In this document: in pieces, positions 17,040-25,647 of the stretch
Layout: every line of letters begins with the position of its first letter
Position numbering within the stretch: the stretch's first letter is position 1
DNA from: Chloroflexota bacterium
GTDB lineage: Bacteria > Chloroflexota > Dehalococcoidia > Lucifugimonadales > Lucifugimonadaceae
Length of the DNA stretch: 55,739 nucleotides
Direction: 5' to 3'
NCBI GenBank assembly: GCA_018650845.1
Contig: JABIFF010000009.1
Coordinates: 1 to 55,739 of the forward strand
The notes under the pieces: model-generated
The model's database searches: none
What the model was told of the DNA's origin: nothing
Seen by the model: only the letters and a program-made list of their open reading frames with translations
Made by a program: the position numbers and the translations under genes

Positions 17040-19373
17040 ATGTCTTCGATTTCGCCCACAGAAAACCTACTTGCTGGCCTTTCCGACCGACAGCGCGAAG
17101 CTGTTACCCACACGGATGGCCCTCTCCTAATTGTTGCTGGTCCCGGCTCGGGTAAAACCCGGGTTATGGCTCACCGGGTCGCCTATTTGGTGGGCGAAAA
17201 GGGTATTCCGCCTTGGAAGATTCTGGCGGTCACGTTTACGAACAAGGCTGCACGTGAACTTCGTGAGCGTTGTGAGAATTTGGTGGGCGGCGGATCGAAC
17301 GAACTTCAAGTTCGGACGTTCCACGGTTTTTGCTCACGTGTGCTCCGTTCCGACGGCGAGCAAGTTGGACTCAAGCCTGAATTCACGATCTACGATGCTG
17401 ACGATCAGGCGAAAGTGGCGCGCCGGATTCTCGATCAGTTCGACATCGACCCAAAACAGTTCCCGCCTCGTGCTTTGCTCAGTGTTATTTCCGATGCGAA
17501 GAACAACATGCGAAGCCCTGCTCAGCTGTCACGACGAACTGAAACGTATCGTGACGAAGTTGCGGCTCGTGTGTACGAAGCCTACGAAGGTGCATTGCAG
17601 CGGGCGAATGCTGTCGACTTCGATGATCTGCTGTTGAAGACCTACCAGCTTCTCGAAGGTTATCCAGAGATGCTGGAGAAGTACCAGGAGCGATTTGAAC
17701 ATCTGCTGGTCGACGAGTTCCAAGACACAAATGCACTGCAGTTTCAGGTTGCTCGATTACTTGCGCTGAAGAGCCGGAACATTTGTGTTGTTGGCGATCC
17801 CGATCAGTCGATCTACTCATGGCGACATGCCGATCCAACGAACCTGACTGATTTTCAGAGCACTTTCCAAAATGCCAAGATCGTAACGCTCGACCAGAGC
17901 TACCGATCGACTCAGATTATTTTGGAAGCAGCCGGTTCTGTTATTGGAAACAACGACGGTCGCATGGAGAAAAATCTGTGGACTGAAAACAGTCGCGGAA
18001 CTCGCATAACCGTTGCCGAAACGTACAACGAAGAAGAGGAAGCTCGCCTAGTTCTTGAGGCGGCTAAGGAATTAAAAAACAAAGACGGGATTGGTCGCAA
18101 CGAAGTAGCGATCATGTACCGCGTAAACGCTCAGTCACGGGCGTTCGAAGTTGCTTGTAATCGCGAGGGTGTTCCGTATCGTTTAGTCGGTGGTGTGAAG
18201 TTCTACGATCGTAAGGAAGTCAAAGATATTTTGTCGTTCTTGCGACTGATATCTAACCCGGCTGATGAGGCTGCGCTCGAACGAATTATCAATGTTCCAG
18301 CGCGCGGACTTTCCGCCAAAACCGTTACCGAACTTCGAACGCTCGCTGTGTCGCACAACGTGCCGATGCTCGATGTAATTCTCGATGTAACCCGAGTTCA
18401 TATGGGTGACGAAGAGCCACGTGTTTATCACGTAGATCTTGCGACTCGGGCTTTGAAATCGGTGGCAGCATTCGGCGATCTGATTACTCGGTTTATCGAG
18501 CAATCGCTGTCGTTGGATACGAACGAACTGATCGATTTCATTGTCGAACGTAGCGGCTACGGCGCGATGCTTCGTGAGGACAAAGAACGTGGCGAAGAAC
18601 GAATGGAAAACCTTCAGGAGCTTAAGGCTTCTGCCGAGGATTTCGCGGGGACGGAAGAGCGTGGACAGCTGACTGATTTTCTAGAGAACGTTGCGTTGGT
18701 ATCCGATGTTGACGGTCTTCAGGGCGGCGGTGGAATCGATCCGGAAGAAGATGCACTAACGCTGATTACTCTTCACCAGGCCAAAGGTCTTGAGTACGAC
18801 GCTGTTTTCTTGGTTGGGTTGGAAGAAGGCATGCTGCCGCACTCGCGCAGCGTCGATGATCCAACGCAGCTCGAAGAGGAGCGGCGTCTGCTTTACGTGG
18901 GCATGACTCGTGCACGAAAACGTCTGTTTATGTTCAGGGCGTTCCAACGTCGATTCCGTGGTCAATCTGGCTCTCAGATGGCATCGAGATTCTTGCTGGA
19001 AATTCCGGACGATCTTGTTACCAGACGAGATATTCGAGGGCATGATCGGGTCGCAGATGGTATGCCTGATCCAATGTGGACCAAGCATGTTGCGTCGACT
19101 CCGGCTGCACGTCCGGCCACCCGTTCCGCGGGTGATCTGTTCGATCCCGGTGACAAGGTTCGCCATAAGGCGTTTGGCGAGGGAGTTGTTGTCAGCTCAT
19201 CTGGCAGCGGCGCCGATACGCAGGTGACAGTGGCGTTTTCAGGGCAGGGCGTGAAAAGGCTTATGCTTTCTTACGCACCACTTGAAAAGATTGTCGAAGA
19301 GGAATCTGCTCAGCAATTTGATCCCGATGAGGATCAGATCGAAGTGCAAGATCCCGACTTGTTTGCGCCCTAA
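17040..19373 (+). CDS. pcrA: UvrD/PcrA-type superfamily 1 DNA helicase
   Basis: 777 residues, a 3'-5' ATP-driven DNA helicase for repair and rolling-circle replication. All motifs are present: Q-motif LSDRQREAV, Walker A AGPGSGKT (33-40), TFTNKAA, LLVDEFQDTN, VVGDPDQSIYSWRHAD, LDQSYRST, ITLHQAKGLEYDAVFLVGLEEG and YVGMTRARKRL. The C-terminus ends in a Tudor-like KVRHKAFGEGVVV segment, as in Bacillus PcrA, where it contacts RNA polymerase. Start ATG at 17040. Confidence 0.95.
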   Translation: MSSISPTENLLAGLSDRQREAVTHTDGPLLIVAGPGSGKTRVMAHRVAYLVGEKGIPPWKILAVTFTNKAARELRERCENLVGGGSNELQVRTFHGFCSRVLRSDGEQVGLKPEFTIYDADDQAKVARRILDQFDIDPKQFPPRALLSVISDAKNNMRSPAQLSRRTETYRDEVAARVYEAYEGALQRANAVDFDDLLLKTYQLLEGYPEMLEKYQERFEHLLVDEFQDTNALQFQVARLLALKSRNICVVGDPDQSIYSWRHADPTNLTDFQSTFQNAKIVTLDQSYRSTQIILEAAGSVIGNNDGRMEKNLWTENSRGTRITVAETYNEEEEARLVLEAAKELKNKDGIGRNEVAIMYRVNAQSRAFEVACNREGVPYRLVGGVKFYDRKEVKDILSFLRLISNPADEAALERIINVPARGLSAKTVTELRTLAVSHNVPMLDVILDVTRVHMGDEEPRVYHVDLATRALKSVAAFGDLITRFIEQSLSLDTNELIDFIVERSGYGAMLREDKERGEERMENLQELKASAEDFAGTEERGQLTDFLENVALVSDVDGLQGGGGIDPEEDALTLITLHQAKGLEYDAVFLVGLEEGMLPHSRSVDDPTQLEEERRLLYVGMTRARKRLFMFRAFQRRFRGQSGSQMASRFLLEIPDDLVTRRDIRGHDRVADGMPDPMWTKHVASTPAARPATRSAGDLFDPGDKVRHKAFGEGVVVSSSGSGADTQVTVAFSGQGVKRLMLSYAPLEKIVEEESAQQFDPDEDQIEVQDPDLFAP

Positions 19374-19384
19374 GGAGACTCACG

Positions 19385-19927
19385 TTGCCAGCTAGCGTTT
19401 TTGCCGTTCATTCGAGTGATGGCTACACGATGACGAAGCCGACTCGGGTTTCGATCGTTGTGGTGGCTGGTTTGGGAGTCGAGAACGATGTGCACAGCGG
19501 TGCAACAGTGAAGCACCGCAGCCGAATGAAGGCGAATCCTGATCAGCCGAATCTCAGGCAGGTTCACCTCATTCATAACGAGCTATTCGACGAACTGCGA
19601 GACAAAGGATTCGAAGTTCATCCGGGGATGATGGGCGAGAACATCACAACCTCATCGATTGATCTGCTGGGGCAGCCGACCGGAACTCTTCTCCACATCG
19701 GTGACGATGTGGTGCTGGAAATCACAGGATTACGAAATCCTTGTGCCCAGCTCGACGGCCTGATTCCCGGTCTAATGTCTGCAACGCTGGATCGTGATGA
19801 TGATGGCGAACTCGTTCGAAAAGCTGGTGTGATGACAGTCGTAATCGAAGGCGGAGTCGTGCGACCCAACGATGAAATACGTATCGAATTGCCAGCAGGT
19901 GAACGTCTGCCACTAGAGCCGGTGTAG
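19385..19927 (+). CDS. MOSC domain protein
   Basis: 180 residues of the MOSC fold, the molybdenum-cofactor sulfurase C-terminal type (YiiM-like). The key Cys is in GLRNPCAQLD; other marks are DVHSG...VKHRSRM, PGMMGENITTSSIDL and LHIGDDVVLEITG. Members bind Moco or its sulfur and may transfer sulfur or reduce N-hydroxylated compounds. The TTG start at 19385 is supported by AAGGAG 8-13 bp upstream and by the 11-bp gap after pcrA, so the two are co-transcribed. Confidence 0.88.
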   Translation: MPASVFAVHSSDGYTMTKPTRVSIVVVAGLGVENDVHSGATVKHRSRMKANPDQPNLRQVHLIHNELFDELRDKGFEVHPGMMGENITTSSIDLLGQPTGTLLHIGDDVVLEITGLRNPCAQLDGLIPGLMSATLDRDDDGELVRKAGVMTVVIEGGVVRPNDEIRIELPAGERLPLEPV

Positions 19928-20000
19928 TTGATGTCGAGTGCAGTGATTCGCACCGTCTCTGGCATGTAATCTCGGGTGACTACCCATACAATCGTTTGTC

Positions 20001-20468
20001 ATGAAAATGCCTCGATGGGACCGAATATATTTCTTCGTCTTCACCGCGACTGCGTTCGCCGTTGCCAGTTTCTTGTCGTTGCTAGTTCTTCCTCTCGTTG
20101 AAATCACAAATTCCGAGACGGGTGAGATCGTTACCAAAACGATTTTTGAAGATGGCCAAACGAATATTTTCTGGATCAGCATCTTGCCAGTCGCTCTGTC
20201 AGGCACAGCGCTTTTTGTAATCCCAAAGGATGGGAATCCTGACAAAGCTGGGAAGATAAACATTTGGGTATCGACGTTTCTGATCTATGTATTCGTAGTG
20301 TTGTTCATCTTTATCAATGGGATTTTGTTCTTCCCAACGGCGATCTTGATGACTGCTGCGGCCGTAGGTTCTCAGGTGCGTCGACGAGAGCGAAAGATTT
20401 TCGCAAAGTCGCCAGAGGAATCGAAATCTGGCCGTGGCGGCGGTAAACGCAATCGAAACAAAGGCTAA
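20001..20468 (+). CDS. Hypothetical integral membrane protein
   Basis: 155 residues with four likely transmembrane segments (about 8-32, 54-75, 86-105 and 105-122) and a very basic C-terminal tail ending KSGRGGGKRNRNKG. A short loop with ITNSETGEIVTKTIF lies between the first two segments. The protein is not recognised. Start ATG at 20001 with only a weak ribosome site. The basic tail would face the cytoplasm under the positive-inside rule. Confidence 0.65.
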   Translation: MKMPRWDRIYFFVFTATAFAVASFLSLLVLPLVEITNSETGEIVTKTIFEDGQTNIFWISILPVALSGTALFVIPKDGNPDKAGKINIWVSTFLIYVFVVLFIFINGILFFPTAILMTAAAVGSQVRRRERKIFAKSPEESKSGRGGGKRNRNKG

Positions 20469-20547
20469 ACTGTCGCCAGATTTACAGTGCTGATTTCGGA
20501 CCTGCCGAATTTTCAGCGCTAACCACAAGTCAGGGTAGATATATCCA

Positions 20548-21051
20548 ATGACAACATCAGCATCACCTGGTGGCACTGTTATTTCCGATGAGCTCCGCTC
20601 CTTTGTTGGGCTGGAGTCGATTCCGACCACGTACGATATTGAGCGCCACGCCGTAGAACGATTTGCGGCAGCGATTGGCGATTCAAGCCATTTGTATTCG
20701 AATCGGGATGCTGCGAACGCTAGTTCGTATGGATCACTGATCGCCCCGCCAACGTTCTTTCGATCGCTGTTGCCGGGTGATTATCCAAAGGCTTACCCAG
20801 AGCCGTTCGCACATATTCTCGATGGTGGCAGCAAGTATCGGTACAACGAACCGGTTAAGGTTGGCGATCGAATAACGGTCGTGCGGAAGATCACCGATTT
20901 GTTCGAGAAACACGGCCGAATGGGAACGATGCTTTTCAAAATATCTGAGATCAGTTACACGAATCAGATGGATCGATTAGTAGCTACTCAAACGACCACG
21001 ACGATCACATACGGCACCGGAGAAAAGGATTCAGGCGTTGGCGATCACTAA
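20548..21051 (+). CDS. MaoC-like dehydratase, FAS1-type N-terminal domain
   Basis: 167 residues of the hotdog fold, resembling the N-terminal (FAS1-like dehydratase) half of hydratase-2 enzymes and mycobacterial HadA/HadC. The region ERHAVERFAAAIGDSSHLYSNRDAA fits the substrate-binding half that lacks the full catalytic motif. Its end overlaps the next gene, which encodes the catalytic MaoC half, by 14 bp. The two should form a heterodimer that hydrates or dehydrates (R)-3-hydroxyacyl-CoA. Confidence 0.85.
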   Translation: MTTSASPGGTVISDELRSFVGLESIPTTYDIERHAVERFAAAIGDSSHLYSNRDAANASSYGSLIAPPTFFRSLLPGDYPKAYPEPFAHILDGGSKYRYNEPVKVGDRITVVRKITDLFEKHGRMGTMLFKISEISYTNQMDRLVATQTTTTITYGTGEKDSGVGDH

Positions 21052-21499
21052 TTCTGAAACTGGTATTTCGAACCCCATATTCGAAGATGTGAACATTGGC
21101 GACGTGTTGCCAGAAGTTGTGAAAAATCCCGACACTCGCCAGCTGGTGATGTACGCCGGGGCATCGCAAGATTTTGTTGCAATTCACTACGATCAGAACG
21201 TCGCCAAAGAGGCTGGGCATCCGAAGGTCATCATTCACGGCGCACTGAAAAGTGCTTGGCTTGGAGAATTGGTGACGAGTTGGATGGGTGATGAAGGTCG
21301 ACTTCTAGAGCTTGATGTTTCGTACAGGGCGATAGATTTCCCGGACGCTGTAGCGACCTGTGTTGGCAAAGTGACCGACACCCGAATTGTCGATGGCGTT
21401 GGGCTTGTCGAACTTGAAATTGGACTTCGTCAGGAAGATGGAACGATCAGTACTCCCGGTAGGGCGCTCGTTTCGCTTCCGACAAGAGAAATCGTTTAG
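21038..21499 (+). CDS. MaoC-like (R)-specific enoyl-CoA hydratase subunit
   Basis: 153 residues of the hotdog fold with the hydratase-2 active-site stretch AGASQDFVAIHYDQNVAKEAG, which keeps the catalytic Asp and His (usual form D-x-N-P-x-H; here N-P is V-A). The TTG start at 21038 lies inside the end of the preceding gene, with AAAGG about 10 bp upstream, indicating coupled translation. Together with the previous subunit it should act on the product or substrate of the double SDR encoded next. Confidence 0.85.
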   Translation: MAITNSETGISNPIFEDVNIGDVLPEVVKNPDTRQLVMYAGASQDFVAIHYDQNVAKEAGHPKVIIHGALKSAWLGELVTSWMGDEGRLLELDVSYRAIDFPDAVATCVGKVTDTRIVDGVGLVELEIGLRQEDGTISTPGRALVSLPTREIV

Positions 21500-21569
21500 A
21501 TAATTTTTGGGTCCAGTAATTCTGCGACCCTTCCCAATTAGAAAACCTTAGCAATAGGAATTTGAACTA

Positions 21570-23387
21570 ATGAGCGGTGCGCTTGAAGGCAAAGTAGCAG
21601 TTGTAACCGGGGCAGGTCGTGGGATCGGGCGAGGTATCGCCATTGAGCTTGCAGCCAACGGCGCAAAAGTAGTCGTAAACGACGCAGGATTATCTCTTTC
21701 TGGCGAAGCTGAAGGCTTGAGTCCTGCCGACGAAGTTGTCGGCGTGATCAAAGCTGCCGGCGGTGACGCTGTTGCCATCACGGAATCGGTTTCCACTTTC
21801 GAGGGTGGAGGGCGAATTGTGCAAGCTGCGCTCGATTCGTTCGGTCAACTCGACATCGTTGTAACTGCTGCCGGAATCCTTCGTGATCGCATGATCTACA
21901 ACATGAGCGAAGAAGAGTGGGACTCCGTCTACGAAGTTCATCTCAAAGGCACGTTCAACATCGTTCGCCACGCAGCTCCGTTGTTCAGGAAGCAACGTGG
22001 CGGTCGGGTAATAACGTTCACTTCGGAATCGGGATTGGTTGGATTCCCCGGGCAGGCGAACTACGGTGCAGCAAAATCTGGCATTCATGGCTTCACCAAA
22101 GTTGTCGCCAAAGATCTTGGAAAGTACGGAGTTACTGCAAATTCGATAGCGCCACGTGCTGAAACCCGCATGGTTGAGTCGATCCCCGAAGCCACCCGTG
22201 AAAAGCTTGCTGCCAACGGACTATTCCCGGGCAAGGGCGAAGCTGCTTGGGAGCCAGAAGACGTTGCGCCGTTCGTTGCGTTCCTTGCTTCCGATTATTC
22301 GGCACCAGTGAACGGTCAAACGTTCTTGGTCTACGGTGGAAACGTAGTTCACATGACGTTGCCACGCCGAGTGAAGACGATCTACAACTCTGCGCCACCA
22401 GCAACGTGGGAGCCGGATCAGCTCGATGCGCAGGTGGGACCTAGTTTGCTGGGTCATCCATCAGTCGAAGGTCCGGTTGCGAGTAAACGACTCGAAGGCA
22501 AAGTGGCTGTTGTTACTGGGGCAGGTCGTGGAATTGGTCGAGGTGTAGCAAAACTTCTCGCATCGCAGGGTGCTGCCGTGGTTGTCGCCGACGTTGGAGC
22601 AGCTTTGGACGGCGATGGTGAAGACACAACTCCAGCCGCTCAGGTGGTCGAGGAGATATCGGAACTAGGCGGTCGTGCCGTTGCTTCGTATCACTCGGTT
22701 GCCACGATGGAGGGCGGCGAGAATATCGTGAAAACGGCGATGGAAGAATTTGGTCGTTTGGACATCGTTGTGACTGCAGCCGGGATTTTGCGAGATCGCA
22801 TGTTGTTCAACATGAGCGAGCAGGAATGGGACGATGTGATGGGCGTGCACTTGAAAGGCACGTTCTCGGTCGTTCAGCCAGCTTCACAAATATTTAAAGA
22901 GCAGGGCAGCGGTCGAATTGTTACGTTTAGCTCGGTTTCGGGTTTGTACGGATATGGCGGGCAGGCGAACTATGGTGCTGCCAAAGACGCTATCGCTGGG
23001 TTTACACGTGTAGTTGCTAAAGATTTGGCTCGACACGGTGTGACAGCGAACGCTATTTCACCGGGCGCTTCGACTCGCATGACGGATTCGATTCCTGATT
23101 CGACTAAAGACATGCGCAAAGGTGAGTTCTTGCCACCTCCGGAAGGCACGCTAACGACTGAGCCCGAACAGGTGGCTCCGATGATTGCGTGGCTGGCGTC
23201 CGATCAGGCAGAGGACGTCACAGGTCGGATTTTCCACACGGTTGGGAATCGGGTGAGTTTGATGAATTCGCCTGAGCAGGGACGTTCGATTCACAAGGCT
23301 GGTCGCTGGACGGTCGAAGAGCTTGCGGGAGTGTTCCCGGAGACCATCGGCATGGATCTGGTGAATCCTGCACCACCGCAGGATTAG
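21570..23387 (+). CDS. Tandem SDR fusion, two 3-hydroxyacyl-CoA dehydrogenase-like domains
   Basis: 605 residues made of two complete SDR domains. Domain 1 (1-290) has the cofactor motif TGAGRGIGRG at 13-22 and the Y165-x3-K169 active site; domain 2 (about 305-605) repeats it at 316-325 with Y468-x3-K472. Both share LDIVVTAAGILRDRM and GQANYGAAK, so this is an internal duplication. The domains resemble the dehydrogenase part of peroxisomal multifunctional enzyme 2. With the two upstream hydratase genes the cluster carries the same parts as fungal Fox2 but split. AGGA precedes the ATG at 21570. Confidence 0.92.
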   Translation: MSGALEGKVAVVTGAGRGIGRGIAIELAANGAKVVVNDAGLSLSGEAEGLSPADEVVGVIKAAGGDAVAITESVSTFEGGGRIVQAALDSFGQLDIVVTAAGILRDRMIYNMSEEEWDSVYEVHLKGTFNIVRHAAPLFRKQRGGRVITFTSESGLVGFPGQANYGAAKSGIHGFTKVVAKDLGKYGVTANSIAPRAETRMVESIPEATREKLAANGLFPGKGEAAWEPEDVAPFVAFLASDYSAPVNGQTFLVYGGNVVHMTLPRRVKTIYNSAPPATWEPDQLDAQVGPSLLGHPSVEGPVASKRLEGKVAVVTGAGRGIGRGVAKLLASQGAAVVVADVGAALDGDGEDTTPAAQVVEEISELGGRAVASYHSVATMEGGENIVKTAMEEFGRLDIVVTAAGILRDRMLFNMSEQEWDDVMGVHLKGTFSVVQPASQIFKEQGSGRIVTFSSVSGLYGYGGQANYGAAKDAIAGFTRVVAKDLARHGVTANAISPGASTRMTDSIPDSTKDMRKGEFLPPPEGTLTTEPEQVAPMIAWLASDQAEDVTGRIFHTVGNRVSLMNSPEQGRSIHKAGRWTVEELAGVFPETIGMDLVNPAPPQD

Positions 23388-23409
23388 TTTTTTACTTGGT
23401 TCGCTCACG

Positions 23410-23578
23410 GGTCCCGAGCGGTAGCCGAGGGTTCTGGAGTGGTGGGGCTTGAGCGGCAAGTTCGTTTGAACGTCGAAGGTGCTTAGGCCGATTATGATCG
23501 ATGTCCTGTTGGGCGTGGGTGTCTGCTGAGCGAACTTTCACCACCCAACCCCAGGTCCCTCCGCGTTGGTCGGGACAT
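23410..23578. repeat. Degenerate MITE-like element, TCCCGA...GAGGG family
   Basis: The left part (GTCCCGAGCGGTAGCCGAGG at about 23411, then TTCTGGAGTGGTGGGG) and the right part ending near 23578 (CCACCCAACCCCAGGTCCCT) are imperfect inverted repeats. It fills the gap between two convergent genes and is related to the copies at 28771, 46704 and 49229. Confidence 0.5.
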
Positions 23579-23586
23579 TAGAGAAG

Positions 23587-25551
23587 CTAGCTTCTTGCCA
23601 CGGCTGCGTCGTAGCGATCTAGCGCGTTTTGGGCGACGAGTTCTGCGTCCTGTTCGAGTACGTAACCTGCTTTTGCTAAGGCTTCAGTGTCTTGCTTTAC
23701 TAGCTGGGCGTACTGATCTCGGTTTTCGTAGCGTTCGTTGATCGAAGGACGCACATCGTTCGTGTTGGCGCGGTCTGATTCGCTTACCGGGAACCAGCGA
23801 GTGAATCCTTGCATTGGCACGATTTGATCGGGCGCACCGGTGTCGGGATGTCGAGGATTCCAACCGGTGTGGGTTGCGACCGGACGTGTGAGATCGGGGA
23901 GCCTGACTCCCGCTATTTCGTTGCCGTCGGCATCAACAGCCGAAACTAGACATGAGTAGTTCTCTCCCTCTTCTGGCGGGTACGTTCCGACTCCTTCATC
24001 AGCCCCTGCGCCAAGATCGGTTTGGCGCATCACCCATAGCTTTTCGGGATCCATAGTTACCTGGTCGGGTAGAGATTCGAACGCTTTTAAAACGTCGCCA
24101 CGGGAAGCTGCAGATTCGTGATCGATCCGTGCATATGCATTCGCTGGCGGCTCTTTGCCATCTGCGATCCAATTCTCCAGATTTACCAGAGCTGCTCGTA
24201 GCAACGGTGAGTAGTCGATCACGTTTGTGGCGTAGAGGGCGAGTGCACCTTCCGCACCGGCGTCGTGTGCCTGAGGCAGAATTCCCGCACCGTGCTGGGT
24301 TCCAGCGAAGTGGTACATGCGAGACTCAGAACCCAGTTCCACATCGGCAGTTCCGACTGCGTTTGTGTGCATCAGCGAGCAATCGCCTCGCCAGTATTCA
24401 GACGAGCTGTTGGTGTAGATAACTTTTGGAACCGCGTTCAGTTCGACTAGTTTCGAAAGTAAGCCAGCGGACTGATTAGAGATTGGATCATCGGATTCGA
24501 TGTCGGTGTAAGGCGCTAGGTGTCCGAAGCTTGGGTACGACTGATTCGATGGCTGGGCGTATCGATGGTTGAAAGCGCCTCTTCGTGCACCGGCGACGTG
24601 CGGGAGAAGTCCTTCGAAAACCTTTCGATTCTGTTCATCGACGTTCAAACCGTCGTACATGAAATGCCGGAGCATTCTGCCGGTTTGCGAAACCCCGTAG
24701 GCGATTGCAATATCTAGGGAACCAAGACCGGGAATCAACGCTTCTGCGTCGTACTTCAGGAACGAAGTGGCGTCTCGCAAAGCGATGAGACCGGCGCCGG
24801 CGATTGGTGCGTCTTTGGATGTGTAGATGATTTGGTAGTACTTGCCAGGCAGGAATCCTGAGTTCAAGTAGACGTGTTCGTCGCTGGGGACTACGTCTCC
24901 GTTAGTCTCCTGCGCAAAGCTCCACTCGCTACGGGGAATTATCGTTCCTTCGCCATCTTCATAGTCTCTGACATGAAGTTCAGCGTCCTGCTGGTCGATG
25001 TCGGCTGCCTTCATCGGACGGTGTATTCGATCGGCGAGCAGCCATGTTTTAGCTTCGATGTTGGGTCGTATTTCGACAACATTCTGGCCGGGGTCAGACA
25101 ACTGCGAGAGATCGGCAATGGGGGCTTCGAGTCCCATCAAAATATCGTCTTGAAAAACGTCCCATTGCCACCCGATAGAAGCGACGGTTAGGCCTCGTTC
25201 GAATAGAAAACCATCACCGGGTGCAGCACTGGCGGCGGGATCGGCGTCAGTTCTGTTGAAGGTGTCGACCACTCGTCGGCGCCCACGATTTGGGAGTTCG
25301 ATGAGTAGTCGTTTGGAACCGCGTTCAGGGTCCACCGGTTTTACGATTGAGAAATCGGCGGTGAATCGCACAAGTCCTTCGTTATCTCGTGGAGCATATT
25401 CGAGATCGACGATGCGTTCGTTCTGAGGCGCATTTGGATCAATACCAAACGTCATCACAGCGTCGATCTGCTCGTACTCGCCGACATCGCCGAACGAACG
25501 TCCATTTGCGTAGGCGAACTGGCGAGTGATTTTTACATCAACGACTGACAT
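23587..25551 (-). CDS. Abhydrolase_10-family alpha/beta hydrolase
   Basis: 654 residues of a large alpha/beta-hydrolase-like family of unknown substrate. The nucleophile elbow is GVSQTGRMLRHFMYDGLN (G-x-S-Q-T-G), the usual form in this family; further marks are LLIELPNRGRR near residue 90 and the C-terminal QGFTRWFPVSESDRA. No signal peptide is seen, so it is probably cytoplasmic. It is transcribed alone after the arabinofuranosidase gene, with 96 bp between them. An esterase or amidase activity is inferred from the fold only. Confidence 0.82.
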   Translation of the reverse strand: MSVVDVKITRQFAYANGRSFGDVGEYEQIDAVMTFGIDPNAPQNERIVDLEYAPRDNEGLVRFTADFSIVKPVDPERGSKRLLIELPNRGRRRVVDTFNRTDADPAASAAPGDGFLFERGLTVASIGWQWDVFQDDILMGLEAPIADLSQLSDPGQNVVEIRPNIEAKTWLLADRIHRPMKAADIDQQDAELHVRDYEDGEGTIIPRSEWSFAQETNGDVVPSDEHVYLNSGFLPGKYYQIIYTSKDAPIAGAGLIALRDATSFLKYDAEALIPGLGSLDIAIAYGVSQTGRMLRHFMYDGLNVDEQNRKVFEGLLPHVAGARRGAFNHRYAQPSNQSYPSFGHLAPYTDIESDDPISNQSAGLLSKLVELNAVPKVIYTNSSSEYWRGDCSLMHTNAVGTADVELGSESRMYHFAGTQHGAGILPQAHDAGAEGALALYATNVIDYSPLLRAALVNLENWIADGKEPPANAYARIDHESAASRGDVLKAFESLPDQVTMDPEKLWVMRQTDLGAGADEGVGTYPPEEGENYSCLVSAVDADGNEIAGVRLPDLTRPVATHTGWNPRHPDTGAPDQIVPMQGFTRWFPVSESDRANTNDVRPSINERYENRDQYAQLVKQDTEALAKAGYVLEQDAELVAQNALDRYDAAVARS

Positions 25552-25647
25552 ACATTTTTCTCCACGAACCGAATTTTTCGATGGTCTGGTTTAGACCAAC
25601 GCCGGGGATGATACCAAGCGTTGGTCGGGCTAATTACTGGGCGATAG

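Noticed and set aside
17131..17637. Plus-strand 168-codon frame inside pcrA
   Set aside because: It overlaps helicase motifs in another frame; the pcrA frame carries every SF1 motif.
18756..19166. Minus-strand 136-codon frame inside pcrA
   Set aside because: Antisense to helicase motifs V and VI; no domain or ribosome site.
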